DNA of 64,000 nucleotides from Jacaranda mimosifolia. Its lineage: Eukaryota; Streptophyta; Magnoliopsida; Lamiales; Bignoniaceae. The notes under the pieces were generated by a model. The model made no database searches. It was not told the origin of the DNA and saw only the letters and a list, made by a program, of their open reading frames with translations. The stretch's first letter is position 1; each line of letters begins with the position of its first letter. Location of the stretch: NCBI GenBank assembly GCA_018894105.1, contig CM032123.1:28869744-28933743 (forward strand), written 5' to 3'. Shown piece after piece: positions 35,696 through 47,842 of the stretch. The position numbers were made by a program, and so were the translations under genes.

Positions 35696-37982
35696 AAATA
35701 CATGCATATACCTGTTTTGTGAATATTTTTTAAAATTGAGGTGGCTATTGGATAAAATGTGCAAATTTGGACGAAAAGTGTAATAAATTAGTATTTGAGA
35801 ATTTTACCCTTCAAAATCAAGTGAATCAGATTACGACTTATAGATGACACCATATAATTTTTACTTATAGAGGGCAAAATATAACACAATTTTATTTAAG
35901 TGGCTAAATATAAAAATGAGTATAAGTTTAGATGGCAAAATAATTTTATCCCTTTGTTTTAAGACATATACAAGGATATAATTGTTAAGATTTTCATCAA
36001 ATTCCCAATAGTTTGGTAGATATATATTACCCATAACCTAATACGACCTAACATGTCATAAGTTGATGAATTGGCTACACAATTATTTTAGACAGGGATT
36101 TTAAGCATTAATTAGTTCTTCTCCCTTGACCAATTTCATATAAAATATATATATATAAAAGAAGTACTAGAAACGGGAAACAGTCAAGAGCAACTTTAAA
36201 TATAATATCCTAATCCACACACGCACAGATGCACAAATATAAAATTAAGAAGAACCAGTCAAAGTAAATTCACCAAAACCGGTTTAATTTAAGTCCAAGG
36301 TTTGGACAGGCGAGGCGACAGTAATTTTCCAGCATTCATTATTTCCAGAACCCCACACACCCACACACATATACATATAAATAAATTAATGATTGACAAA
36401 AATGTAAAGACATGTTTGTTTATGTTATCAAACTTATTTTCACCTATTTTTATTGTTTGAAAATGAATTATTAATAATTTATCATCATTTTTACTAAAAT
36501 TGCAACTCATATTTATTTTCAAAATACATTTGCTAATAATTTATATATATTCTCTTTTTATTTTCATTATTACTAATTAGTAATTATTATTTCTCTTCAC
36601 CTACAAGCTATTAAATCTTATATATCATTACTTTCTCAATAAAATATCCAAATACAAACTCATTTTCAACTCATTTTTTTAACCACTTTTTTAAATTTTG
36701 AAAAATGAAAATAAAAATAAAACCTTAAACTAATAAATGTGTAACAGATGAAGTGGGCCCGCGTAAAATGGGCGGTGATTGGAGGTGGTGACAAAGTCAT
36801 TGACTATGATGTCCATGTGATCGCTACCTTCACGACTTCCATTCACATTTTATTTTTGTTTCTTTTAACTAATTAAGGTAGTGTTAGAAAGAAAAAAAAA
36901 AACTAATTAAGGTAATACAAACTTTTTCGTCAAACACTAATTTATGTTGGATATATATGCGATATAATTAATAAAATAGTGTCACATTAGTATATAGTAA
37001 CTTTTGTTATTAACGTGATGCTACTTTTCTTATTTAAGTATAAAAAACATGACATAAATACGAACTTTTCTTTTTGCTGAAATTTATATTTTATAATGTC
37101 TCACAATGTGATTTTTTTATAGATGTGATAAGAGTTTATCGATTGACGGCATTCAAATCTTCATATTTAAAAGTGAATGTAATCATAAGTAATTCACTGC
37201 CCAATGTGGAAATTAATCCCTTTTGCTTTCTTTTTACATTGTAGATTCACATAATTATTATTTTTTAATTCAAATTTAACATGATTTTACATTTTCCTTT
37301 TCTAGTTGAAGTCCATAATTTGAGTCCAAAAAGAGTTAATCAAAAGAAAGCAAAACAAGAAATCCAGAATCACTCTCCATTAATTGGAAGATATTTTACC
37401 TTTTAGCTTATGCTTGCTTAGTCCTTGAATTATAATAAGAAAAAATAAAAAAATATATATATTTTTGTTTTGCCTCACTTAATTCACATAATAAAAATTC
37501 ATATTTCACTCTTTAAATGTTTTTCTTACTGAATTTTTTTAAGATCCCAACATAAACATTAAATATTAATAATAGGTAGAATTTTATTTATATTTTTATC
37601 CATATTATGTAAATAAAAAAGTGTCCTACTTAAATAATGATGATTTTCACATCGTTACAGTAAATAATGATATACTTATTTTGCTTTTAAATATTTATTT
37701 TTTTGAGAAAACATTGGTACAAATGTTACTCCATTTCTGCAAAAGACTACCTATCTCCAATGTTCTCGTCTTCCCCCACTTTATTCTTTTCTTCTTACAA
37801 TTTGCAAATTAAGTATGTATTCTTCCTAAAATTAATTTAAAAAAAACTCTTATCAATTCTTTTTAATTAGTATCTGTCACGAATTCAATTGACATGAAAG
37901 GAGAAGGAAAAATTACAAATATTTTGAAAATGTGTAGACCAATGACATAGATGAGAACAAAGAACTATTATCAAATTATATT
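34839..37982. other. Long AT-rich intergenic stretch
   Basis: No gene is recognised. Contents include (TA)n at about 35182-35212, TTTC repeats near 35601-35620, compound (TA)n(AG)n at about 35651-35693, and a GTTTGTTTATG...AAATAAAACC segment at about 36405-36725 that may be another worn GTTTGG-type MITE. A less AT-rich patch near 36750-36840 holds no open frame of note. Confidence 0.45.
35651..35693. repeat. Compound (TA)n(AG)n microsatellite
   Basis: About 20 bp of TA repeat runs directly into about 22 bp of AG repeat. Confidence 0.9.
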
Positions 37983-38354
37983 GGTAATGTTTGGATATGA
38001 ATTATGTATTTTGGTAGAATGAATTTTGAGAGTGGGGTTGGGAAATGTGATATATGTTTTTTTATGTTTTGAAAATAGTAAGAAAATTATTTTGAAAAAA
38101 TTTGGTATGTTTATTTATGTTTTGGAAGGAGATAAATTTTATTATAGCAATCAAATCAATGTCTTCCGTTGGATTTTTGAGATAAAAATGGAATTGAATG
38201 ATTTTTTTTATTGTTATAATAATAATAAAATATGTATGATGTATATATATATAATATGTATGTATATATTGAAAAATGAGGAAGTTTTGGGGATAATGAA
38301 AGATAAAAGAGTGTATTTTGAAATTTTTAATTTGAAATGTAACCAAACATAGCC
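37983..38354. mobile_element. GTTTGG-type MITE upstream of the PIX13-like kinase
   Basis: A 372-bp AT-rich segment begins GGTAATGTTTGGATATGA and ends GTAACCAAACATAGCC, an imperfect terminal inverted repeat. The whole segment can fold back in part, and the long overlapping frames on opposite strands (38026-38352 +, 38062-38346 -) are a by-product of that. No clean TSD was seen. It lies about 500 bp upstream of the kinase start codon, so it may contribute promoter sequence. Confidence 0.58.
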
Positions 38355-38850
38355 AAATTATTGATTTTTCTCCCTTATGTATAGTTTTATATTTTTTTAA
38401 TGTGATATATCTATTTTGAATGTTTATTATTTATCTATATAATTATTATTTATATTATACCTATCAAAAATAATGTGCCACGACATCAAGAATATATTTA
38501 TTAAAAGTCAGTTACATCAAAATATTAACGATTGGTTAATCAAAATTAATTATTTTAAATCAAAACATGCATCGATTAAAAGAACGAGAGAGAGAGAGTT
38601 TGAAAAAGTCCACAAAGAAAAAGAGTTTTCTTTGTGGACAAGCCCAGGTGGGAATGTATATACATATATATGTATATATGCAGCGATAGATCAAAAGTGG
38701 GCTGCTAATTTCTTCGTGCCAAACCACAACACTTTCCTCCTTCCCTCTCATCTCCTTCCAACAAATTTTCCTCACTTTTGCCGTCTGTCCATCAAACCTT
38801 AGAGCGAGAAACAAAAAATTCAAGGAGAGAATTAATTAAAGGGAGCTAAA
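38355..38850 (+). promoter_or_regulatory. Promoter and leader region of the PIX13-like kinase
   Basis: This interval separates the MITE at 37983 from the start codon. It holds an imperfect inverted repeat, GTCCACAAAGAAAAAGAG / TTTTCTTTGTGGAC, near 38608-38640 that could form a stem. No specific transcription start can be fixed. The short frames on both strands are not supported as genes. Confidence 0.4.
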
Positions 38851-41800
38851 ATGGGAAACTGCTGGCCTAAGCCCGTTGATAATCTCCCCAGCAGCAACAT
38901 CAGATCCCCCAGCCCAGGTACATACACACACACACACACACAAGTTTGTTTGTGATTTTTTTCCCCATTTCTTCGTTGTTACATGTGATTTTTTTTCTTT
39001 TCCAGTCCATAATAAGGAAGCAAAGACGATGAAAAACGGCCGCAACAACAAAAACCACCCTTCGCCTCCGCCGTCGGCTGATCAAGGCGGCGGGAACGGT
39101 GGTGGTGGGGGGCCGGCAGTTCCGCCGAGCGGTCAGATCATCATACCAAACCTGAAAATGTTCACCCTAGCAGAGCTGAAAAGCGCCACCAGAAATTTCA
39201 GACCGGATACAGTGCTGGGAGAGGGAGGCTTCGGAAGGGTTTTCAAGGGATATATTGATGAAAAAACATACGCCCCATCAAGGGTTGGGATTGGTATGCC
39301 TGTCGCCGTCAAGAAGTCCAATCCGGACAGTGAACAAGGCCTCAAAGAATGGCAGGTTAGTTATTAGTAATTAACATCTTATCATATGGTTTTAATTTTA
39401 AAAAAAAATAAAAATTAAAAACGCATCATTTTTTGTCATGATCATGAAAAAAACAAAAAACAAACTCACCTTATTACAAAATTTTCCGGTGAGTGTTCAT
39501 TTTTGTATTTCAAAATTTATATTTTTCAAATCCGTATTACAATAATTTTACAACAAATATAGAAGATAAGAATTATAATGCAAAAAATAAAAACCCATAA
39601 ATGTATTTAACAACGTTGCATCCACGACAAATTCAATATTTGTAATTTTAAAGAGCGAAACTAATGTTGAAGAAATGATTATTTTGAATCAATACTTAAT
39701 ATATTATAAAAATATAAATTAAAATAATTTAATTAAAATTTTAAATTAATTAAAAATAAATAAATAATAAAAATCAAAGGGAAAAAAAACGAAAAAAATA
39801 ACCTTATTCCACCGCCTCCGCGCACACCACTCGTCCCACGACTCCCGCAACACCCTCCCGTCTTTTCCTGGCCAACACATCCCCTCCACCCCCAACCCCA
39901 ACGCACCACTTGTCCCACAACTCCCCACCAACACCCTCCCCTTCTTTCCCATTGCAGTGAGATTTGGTTGAAAGATGGGACTTATATATATATATATATA
40001 TATGTATATTTATTTATATACACTAGCAGTTGTTTGCATGCAATATTTTCTTTATATTTAAAATATTTTTGAGTAATCATATTACTTATACAAATTATCA
40101 AATACATATTTATAATTTGCATAATTATGAAGATAGTATTCACGTAAAGTAAAATTTTCATAACTCATTATAATATTAAAGAAAAAAATTAAATTAATTA
40201 AAAAAGATAAATAGTGGAAGTTTTTGAAGAAATGGTGGTTATTTATATATATAAATTTTTATTAAATATTGAATCGGTGAAATGGTGAGTATATTGAAAT
40301 TTGGTATCATAATTCCTATTTTAGACAAAAAAATTCCTTCCTTTTTATAAAAGTATAGATAATATAGATGTGTATATATATGTATAATATAGATGCGTAG
40401 GTATATATATTTATATTTGTAAATATATATTATTTTAATATATTTTTACGGAGGGTTTTTGTGGTATTTAATTTTTATTTTTTCAAATTTTTTAATTTTT
40501 TTAATAATAAAATTTTATTATTGGTCGTCACTTTTTTAGAATAAATCATTAACATACGATCAAAATCAACTAACAACTAATCGTACAGGTAATAGGTTAA
40601 ATGTAATTATTATGTTGCTAACTAATTAGTAAAATGAAATGTTATGATTTTATATTTTAGATCAAATAGTTTATATTAAGTACATTTATACATTTCTTAC
40701 ATGAAGTATGTACAATCAAGATTACACCGTAAACTACTCCAACTTACTAAACACAACTTAATTATTACTTTTCCAATAACTTATTCAAATACAAATTCAT
40801 TTTCAACTTATTTTCACTAATTACCTTTTCAAATGATGAAAATGAAAAGGAAAAAGGAAAATAAAACCAAACAGGCCCTTTAATTGGAATCCAATGGTCA
40901 AAATCCCAATGCCATTGACTTATTGGAATAACTTACTTTAACCTCTGTTATTGTTCTGTTAATATATTAAAGTGAAGTGGTGTTAAAAGGAAATATATAT
41001 TTATATATCCGTGTAGTCATGTCTGTATTCATAATTTCTTGGTTCATGATAAATTATAAAGGAAAGCATATGATTATTGCTCAAAAATGTCTATTTATTT
41101 ATTTTTGTTATGGGTGTAGGCAGAAGTAAAATTCTTGGGAAAATTTAGCCATCCCAATCTTGTTAAACTATTGGGTTATTGTTGGGAGGAAAGACAGTTT
41201 CTCCTGGTCTATGAGTATATGCAAAGGGGAAGCTTAGAAAGTCACCTCTTCAGAAGTAAGCCACAAAATTCTTCTTCTTAACTCTAATGTTTAATTAATT
41301 TCAATATTCTTTATTCTCCCAAAAAGAAAAGATACGAATACTATACCTAAAAGGTAAATGAAAAGAGATTTTTTTAAAAATAAAATATTGATTTATATTT
41401 CTAAAATTGCATTTTTTTTTTTTTTTTAAATTATCCAGATAATGCAGCGGAACCAATTCCATGGGATAGAAGGATTAAAGTAGCAATAGGAGCAGCACGA
41501 GGGCTTGCTTTCTTGCACAATGAAGAAAAACAAGTTATTTATAGAGATTTTAAGGCCTCCAACATATTACTTGATGGGGTAAGTTGTGATCCTTAAAACA
41601 CAAGGTCTCAAAAAGAAAAAAAAAATATATATATATATGTAAGAATTTTATGTTACTGATTTATCATTGTTACCAATTATTTTTAGGAATTCAATGCAAA
41701 GCTTTCCGATTTTGGACTTGCCAAGTTAGGTCCGGTCGATGGCAACTCACATGTAACCACAAAGGTTCTTGGTACTTATGGCTATGCTGCCCCTGAGTAT

Positions 41801-42729
41801 GTAGCTACAGGTAATTGTAGTACGTATTAATTGACCAAAAAAAGAAAAGAAATACGATGGATTAGAGTATGTTTGGCTAAATATATTGAAAAGATTTTAT
41901 AAGTTTATATAGTTTAGTTTATAAAATGTTTTTAAAATTTATAAGATGTCATATTTTATTTTAAAAATAAACTTTTAAATATGTGGATAAAATATAATTT
42001 GGAACTTATGAAATTAGTTCTAATAATTTTATATTTAATATGATTAAAAGTCAATGGAACTTATTAAGATCTTTGAAATAAATTAGAAACTCTTTCCTTT
42101 TTCTTAAGGAGTTTATAAGATTATACTACTTTATTTTGGAAGCTTATAGGCTGTTTTATAAATTTCTAAATATATCTTATAGTCTTATAAGTTTACACAA
42201 ACACCCTCTTAGTCAATTTTATTACTCATAAAGTTGTGTTTATGTGATATTTGCAGGTCATTTGTATGTAAAAAGTGACGTCTATGGTTTTGGAGTGGTA
42301 TTACTGGAAATAATAACGGGTCTACGGGTGCTCGATCTCAATCGGCCCAGTGGTCAAACTAATTTGGTGGATTGGGCCAAGCCTTCCCTACCCGACAAAA
42401 AGAAGTTGAAAAAACTAATCGATCCACGGCTTTTGGGCCGGTACCCTTCAAGGGCTGCGTACGGGGCAGGAGAACTCATACTAAACTGTCTCGAGCCCGA
42501 CCCAAAATGTCGGCCCAGTATGGAGGAGGTTTTAGAGACTTTGGAAGAAATTAACAGCATTCAGATGAAGCCCAAAGAATTAAAAGGCCAGTCGACGAAA
42601 GATCAAAGGCATGCTAACCATCGACACCAAAACCACCACCCCCACAGCCACCCCGGAAGTGGCGGAACTAGAGCCAATGGTGGCGGGCATCGGCAAAACA
42701 CTAATATAAATGCAGCCCGGAGTTATTGA
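38851..42729 (+). CDS. RLCK-VII protein kinase, PIX13 / PBL30-31-like
   Basis: Six exons: 38851-38917, 39006-39355, 41120-41255, 41439-41578, 41687-41810, 42257-42729. They encode 429 aa. MGNCWP at the N-terminus has Gly2 for myristoylation and Cys4 for palmitoylation. A low-complexity Gly/Pro/Asn linker follows, then [18 protein letters not shown] leading into the kinase: Gly loop GEGGFG (94-99), AVK Lys125, YRDFKASN with Asp221, DFG (239-241), GTYGYAAPE. All catalytic residues are present. The insert with APSRVGIGM before the VAIK strand is typical of the PIX13/CST subgroup. The last about 45 residues are His/Asn/Gly-rich. These kinases act at the plasma membrane in immune and developmental receptor signalling. 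Intron 2 (39356-41119) is enlarged and holds a Helitron-like insert; intron 5 holds a Tourist-like MITE. The exact orthologue is uncertain. Confidence 0.92.
38926..38942 (+). repeat. CA microsatellite in intron 1 of the PIX13-like kinase
   Basis: A short (CA)n run lies just after the first donor site. The frame that reads through it gives a spurious alternative N-terminus; the MGNC start and the splice at 38917|39006 are preferred. Confidence 0.8.
40023..40359 (-). mobile_element. Small Helitron-like element in intron 2 of the PIX13-like kinase
   Basis: Read on the minus strand, the element starts TCTATACTTTTATAAAAAGG after an A and ends with the perfect palindrome TTGCATGCAA, seven bases, then CTAG before a T. 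These are the Helitron hallmarks: TC start, hairpin plus CTRR end, A^T insertion site and no TSD. It is 337 bp, non-coding and certainly non-autonomous. Its hairpin sequence differs from copies A and B, so it is another family. Confidence 0.75.
41865..42208. mobile_element. Tourist-like (PIF/Harbinger) MITE in intron 5 of the PIX13-like kinase
   Basis: A 344-bp insert begins GAGTATGTTTGGCTAA and ends TTTACACAAACACCCTC, an imperfect inverted repeat. It is flanked by a 3-bp TTA on both sides (41862-41864 and 42209-42211), the standard Tourist TSD. The body is AT-rich with repeated TTTATAAG words. It fills most of intron 5 (41811-42256) without touching the splice borders. Confidence 0.8.
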
Positions 42730-43578
42730 TGGGATTTGGAATTGAGCCAGGTTTATGCTTCCAAATTGAATATGCCGTAGATGTGAGAAAATTGGGCCCT
42801 CAATTTTATTGGCATTAGGCCCAACTTGGAGCCCGGTGTGCTGGATCTGCCACTGTACATTTAAATGTGAATCCAACAGCACGCAGATAGGCGATAGGGT
42901 TGTATTTTGTTCAAATAATTTATAGATATGGCAATAAAGCGAGTTTAATGTGCGGTTGGCTCCAAAGTAGCATTCGCGAGGAATAGGATGGTTTTGGGTC
43001 CATAAAAAGGGTTGTATTAATGAGTTTTGATATGTTAGATTAAAATGAATTTGGAATGGACTACTGCTACTTTGATTTAAATTTATGCATATCTTCAGGA
43101 GTTTTCTTGCACAATTCCCTTGTCCCTTGCAAAATAGGATTGCCCCACGGGCCATGAGCCTTCTCCATGAAGGGAATAACAAAACTACAATGAGTAAGGA
43201 AGGAACGTACAATATAATACTGTGAATAATCCAATGTCGAATACTAACTAATGATAATATCAAATAAGAATTTCCTTTCCCTTACTTCCTCTGGCGACCA
43301 ATTTCAAAACATGACCTTTGAGAGTAGTCTTGTGTCGAACTGATAGCCTAGCAAAAAGTTTAGATTAAGGGTAACTCTTATAGGAGCAAATCAGGTTTTC
43401 AAATATCTCTCTTCCAATTTATTCTATATTATGAGCCAATTAGAGATCCAGATCGAACTTGAAAAATACTAAACCTCTAATCAAAATAGGTGTGTCTTAA
43501 ATTAAAAGAGTACTTTGCAACAGTGATTATAAACAGTTTCTTGGTAACCGTATTTTCAGATAGTGCCATAGTGGTGTC
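42730..43578. other. 3' flank of the PIX13-like kinase
   Basis: Probably the 3' UTR followed by intergenic DNA. A 227-codon minus-strand frame (42580-43263) overlaps the last exon and this flank. It has no recognisable domain and is judged an antisense shadow. Confidence 0.5.
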
Positions 43579-44428
43579 TAAAGGTGGCAAATGGATTTTT
43601 TGGGTTGAACATGATTTGGGTTCAACTGGATTAGATTCAATATGAATTTTAAGTAGGTGGACTAATTATTTTGAATTCAAAATGGGTCCGACGTGGAAAT
43701 AACTAATAAATAAGTTTTTACTCATTCAAGAAAATTACTTCAAAAAATAATAGTAATATTAATATATCCATTATACCTTATTCATCATAGGATTTTATAA
43801 TATCATGAGATGATTTATTAGATTATATGCTTATTTTATTAATTTTTCCACAATATATGATACATTAATAATTAATTATAGTTGTAGTACTTATTTCGTG
43901 ACAAAATTGATAATTTTGAAGGAAAATGCATCATTATTGCATCAATAAGCGCATATTAAATTTGTAGTTTTCATTGTTCAAGAATTAATAGACATGAAAT
44001 GTATGTCAATTTTAGTATTGGCATGCAATATGAGTTAAGAACACATTTAGAAATTTTTTTGGAATTAATAGACACATTTATTCTAATGAATTCAATATAT
44101 TATTCATATAGTAAACTTCGTATTTTGAAGAAAATCTTAAAGAACTAATTTGTTAATGTGTCCAAACCACATGTTGATTAGACTTTGACAAAAATGAAGA
44201 AGTGAAAATAATAAAAATCTATAATTATTAATTCAAAATTAATTGTTTTGTCAATTTGTGAAATTTTGGTTTTTTTTTTTTTTTTTTACCGCGTCTATTT
44301 TAAACCTACTCCAATTTTAGACCTAAAATCTAATAGAACTCTCCTAAAACTAATCCACTTCAATCCATTTCCAAATTTCAAAGAATGAATTGGACCATAT
44401 TTGGATTGCAGTTCACTTTGCCACCTTA
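43579..44428. mobile_element. Putative hAT-like element, TAAAGGTGGCAAA ends
   Basis: The left end TAAAGGTGGCAAATGG and a right end CACTTTGCCACCTTA are inverted repeats about 850 bp apart, and the interior is AT-rich and non-coding. The 8 bp before the left end (GTGGTGTC) do not match those after this right end. They resemble the bases after two further right-end copies downstream (GGAGTGTC near 44837, ATGGTGCG near 45356), which suggests the right end and its flank were later duplicated. Borders on the right are therefore provisional. Confidence 0.5.
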
Positions 44429-45456
44429 GACTTAGAGATACCTTTTTGAATTCAGGTCTTTTTTCATCTCAATCATATATATCATATATGACAAGGGAAA
44501 AGAAGGTTCCGTCGCAATTCATATGTAGTCTACTTGCTTAAGTCCATTTATTTTATCATCAATTCTTTTTCCTTTTTCAATTAACCATAAGGACTAAGAA
44601 ATATGTCTCTGTCACACATCATGTTTATTCTAATTTAAAGATCATTAATAATTCAGAAGCACAAGGCTTTGACAAAAATAAGAAAGTGAAAATAATATAA
44701 ATTTATTATTATTAATTTAAAATTGTTTATTATTTTGAATCTCATACTTATTAATTTAAACTCAATCCACTTCAACCCATTTTCTATAAATTGGGCTAGA
44801 CCCATGAGTTGTAGCCACTTTGCCACCTGTAGGAGTGTCTCTTGGTCCAAGCCTTCCACACATATAATTGTGTCGAAAAGAGAGGTGGAAAATGAAGATA
44901 GAAAGAAAGGAGGAGGAAAAGTCCGAGAAACTTTCATCTCAATTCATATATACAACAAAGGAGAGAGATGTTTTCGTCTCAATTATATCTATTTTAGTTG
45001 CCTACGTCCATTTATCTTGTCAATTAATCTTTTCCATTTTTTCCAATCAGCCATAAGGACAAAGAAATATGTCTCAGTCAACACAAAATATTTATTGTTA
45101 ATTTAAAGAATATCAATAATCTAAAAGTACAGGACTTTAACAAAAATGAGCAAGTGAAAATTATTTTTTATTTATTAAATTTTGGTTAATTTTTTTCATT
45201 AAACCCATTTTAATTCACTTTGGGCCGAAAACTTAACAAAACACACCTAAACCCAACCCACTACAATTAATTTTTAAAATTTTAGAGCCAACCTAACCAA
45301 AACAATATAAGTTGGATTAGACCCGCCAGTTGTATAGCTTACTCTGCCACCTCCAATGGTGCGTCTTGATCCAGATCTTTCATACATTTGATTGCTCGTG
45401 GTTTAGTGAGTCAAGAGGCCCATTGCCTTACTACGGTCTACGATTCTTTATGACAA

Positions 45457-45493
<37 letters not shown>

Positions 45494-45540
45494 ACAAAAA
45501 GACAAAGAAGTTTTCATTTCAATTAATATCTACTCTAGTT
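44181..45540. repeat. Tandem triplication, unit about 470 bp
   Basis: Three diverged copies start near 44181, 44665 and 45131 with GACTTTGACAAAAATGAA-like wording. The first and second end with CCATAAGGAC.AAGAAATATG near 44587 and 45051. Each copy contains a TTTGCCACC/TCTGCCACC transposon-end motif (44417, 44820, 45343) followed by a short related flank. The frames at 44653-44937 (-) and 44723-45106 (+) lie within the copies and are not genes. Confidence 0.75.
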
Positions 45541-45590
45541 GCCTGTGGCGTTGAAGTCACTCGATAAATGGTAATTATCAAAATATTCTA

Positions 45591-45939
45591 GGGAATATTT
45601 GGTTATGTTTTCCCAGAAAAACATTGTTTTGGGGAAATATAATCAAACATATCCCCATTTTTCTTCTAAATTACACATTTTTCAATATATACATATGTAT
45701 CATATATATTATCATATATTTATTATTATTCTAATATTAAAATAATCATTCAATTCCATTTTCACCTTAAAAATCCAACAAAAAAATATTGATTTGACTG
45801 CTACAGTAAAAAATGTCTCATTCAAAACATAAACAAACATACCAAAAAATAACTTTCACATTTTTCAATAATTCATTCTCCCAAAACACATAATAAACAC
45901 ATAATAAAATCAAATAAAAAACATAACCAAACATTACCC
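45591..45939. mobile_element. GTTTGG-type MITE
   Basis: A 349-bp element begins GGGAATATTTGGTTATGTTT and ends AAACATAACCAAACATTACCC, split as AAACATAACC and AAACATTACCC, a good terminal inverted repeat. The dinucleotide TA borders it on both sides. The same interior words (ACAGTAAAAAATGTC, CATTCTCCCAAAACACATAA) occur in the element at 48828, so they are one family. It is non-coding. Confidence 0.72.
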
Positions 45940-47239
45940 TAATTTTTCAAAATCTTATGTACAATAATTTAATTACTCCCTATATACACATTTCGTCATT
46001 CTTCTAGTTTTAACTATAGTATAAAATTAAGTTATTTGAATTTTTATTTAATTAATTGTACTACTTTCTTGCAATTTCTATCTTGTTGGATTTTCAAGTC
46101 ATTGTTCCTTTTTTATTATTTTCAAAATAAAATTGTAACATGATTGTTAACTAAAGATAAATAATTACCCAAATTTATAATCTTTTAATTGAAATTAGTC
46201 GGTACTCATGAAACCCAACTTTGCGACCAAATAGCCATTTTTTTTTTCCCGAATTTATCTGTGAGGTTTCTGCAGTGCACAAAGGTTTTCAACAAAATTT
46301 ATTTAATTAAATCTTTGATGGCCAGGCCCGCAAGTTTGAGCGTTTTGAGAGTAATCATTAGGACTCAAATCCCTAGCCATGTTCATCAATCATTGTAACA
46401 ATCTTCCATAAAAAGTTGTTGTCTAGTTAATATTATCATAATAATAATTTTTATTTTTATAAATAATTAATTTCTTAAAATTTACTCTAATCAAATTTGT
46501 ACACAGTCAATGAAAATTAATCTAATCACACATTTGTTATTCTATATCCATATTTATGTTTTTATCATATATTTCACTTCAAATATATATATATATATTT
46601 TGTATAAAAAATAGTTTAGGAGAATTCGACGTCAATAACCATATTAATTTGGAACATTCCTTGGTTTTAGAGTCCTATGAATGTTTACGAAGTATTGATA
46701 AATCGTTCATCATCGAAGTTATCACATCGATAGAGAAGATAAAACACATGATCTTTGTGAGGTCCGTGTCTGTACATTACCAACTACATCAATATTTGTT
46801 GACACTTTGAGAAAACATACCAAATATATATTATTCATAATTAATTATTTAGTCAAAATATTTATTTATAACAAATGTAAAATAAAAAGCAAAGTACTCG
46901 TTAAAATAAAGAATTTGAACGATCAACCACAGACCTAATAATATTACATTTACAACGTGATTAATTGGTTGGGCCAACCTAAACACAGCGTGAGCAAAAA
47001 TTTTCCGTGAACATCAGTTGTAATTAAAACTAAGCGCATGCATGCTGGCCGCCATGCGCCTCTGCCTCGGGGAATTATTCCTGTACAGGAATGCTTATGC
47101 TTTTTTAATTATGTCATTACTTTTTATTTAGTTAGCTGACTTTGAAGTTCCAACGGAAAAAGGAAAAAAGAAAAGAAAAAAGACAAGAAAGAAATCAACG
47201 GCTACTAATCATGATGCCATTATTGTACATAGTGCCGAA
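45940..47239. other. AT-rich intergenic DNA, no gene seen
   Basis: No gene, RNA gene or clear transposon borders. A short patch near 47030-47090 is richer in GC (GCATGCATGCTGGCCGCC) but has no open frame of note. Confidence 0.45.
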
Positions 47240-47842
47240 CACTGTTTAAAAAATCAGAGTAGATCGGCCGGTCAGACCATCGATCGGCTGGTTAATTGGT
47301 TCGATTTTCTCTAAAAATAAAATTTTTTAGAAAAATATCATATTCTATTAAAACTGTTCAAACTGGCTGGTCGGACCGGTGAACCGCTCACAGTTCAATT
47401 AAACCAGATTGATTTTTTTCATTTAATTTTTAATAAAATTAATTTTTTTTTAATTTTTTTTTTTTGTTTAAGTACAAAGTTTGAAGGTTAAGATACATCT
47501 CACAAGCTATCTAAAAGTTAAAAAAAAACCTTGGTTTAGAGTTTAGACTTTAGAATTAACTCACACACTTTAAACTTTAAACTTCAAACTTGAAATATTT
47601 AAATTGTTGTGATTATTTATAATATGAAATATGAAATTTAGATTGTGATGTTAGACAATATCATTTAAGCTCTTTATGCTCTATATTTTGGCATTTTATT
47701 AATTTTTAAATAATATATATTTCGTAATTATGACATTACGGTTCAATTGCGATTTAATTACGGCTCGACCAATAGTTGAACCAGTGAACCGTGAATCGAT
47801 AAATTTTCCGCTTCAATGAATGGTTCGATTTTTCAAACAGTG
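47240..47842. mobile_element. Non-autonomous DNA transposon, CACTGTTT ends
   Basis: A 603-bp insert begins CACTGTTTAAAAAATC and ends GATTTTTCAAACAGTG, a clear 16-bp inverted repeat with one mismatch. Subterminal parts carry CCGGTCGGACCGGTGAACCG-like words and their inverse. The flanks are GTGCCGAA (47232-47239) and GTGCCTCC (47843-47850), sharing GTGCC; an 8-bp hAT TSD with three changes is possible. It is non-coding. Confidence 0.72.

Noticed and set aside
38026..38352. Overlapping about 100-codon frames on both strands
   Set aside because: They lie entirely in the inverted-repeat MITE at 37983-38354 and are Phe/Ile/Asn/Tyr-rich from AT-rich DNA.
38876..39367. Alternative unspliced N-terminus for the PIX13-like kinase reading through the CA repeat
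   Set aside because: It lacks the MGNC lipidation start and runs through a His-Thr repeat; a GT-AG intron at 38918-39005 joins MGNCWPK to the linker in frame.
42580..43263. 227-codon minus-strand open frame overlapping the end of the PIX13-like kinase
   Set aside because: It is antisense to a well-supported last exon and its 3' flank, has no recognisable domain, and codes through the complement of a His-rich tail.
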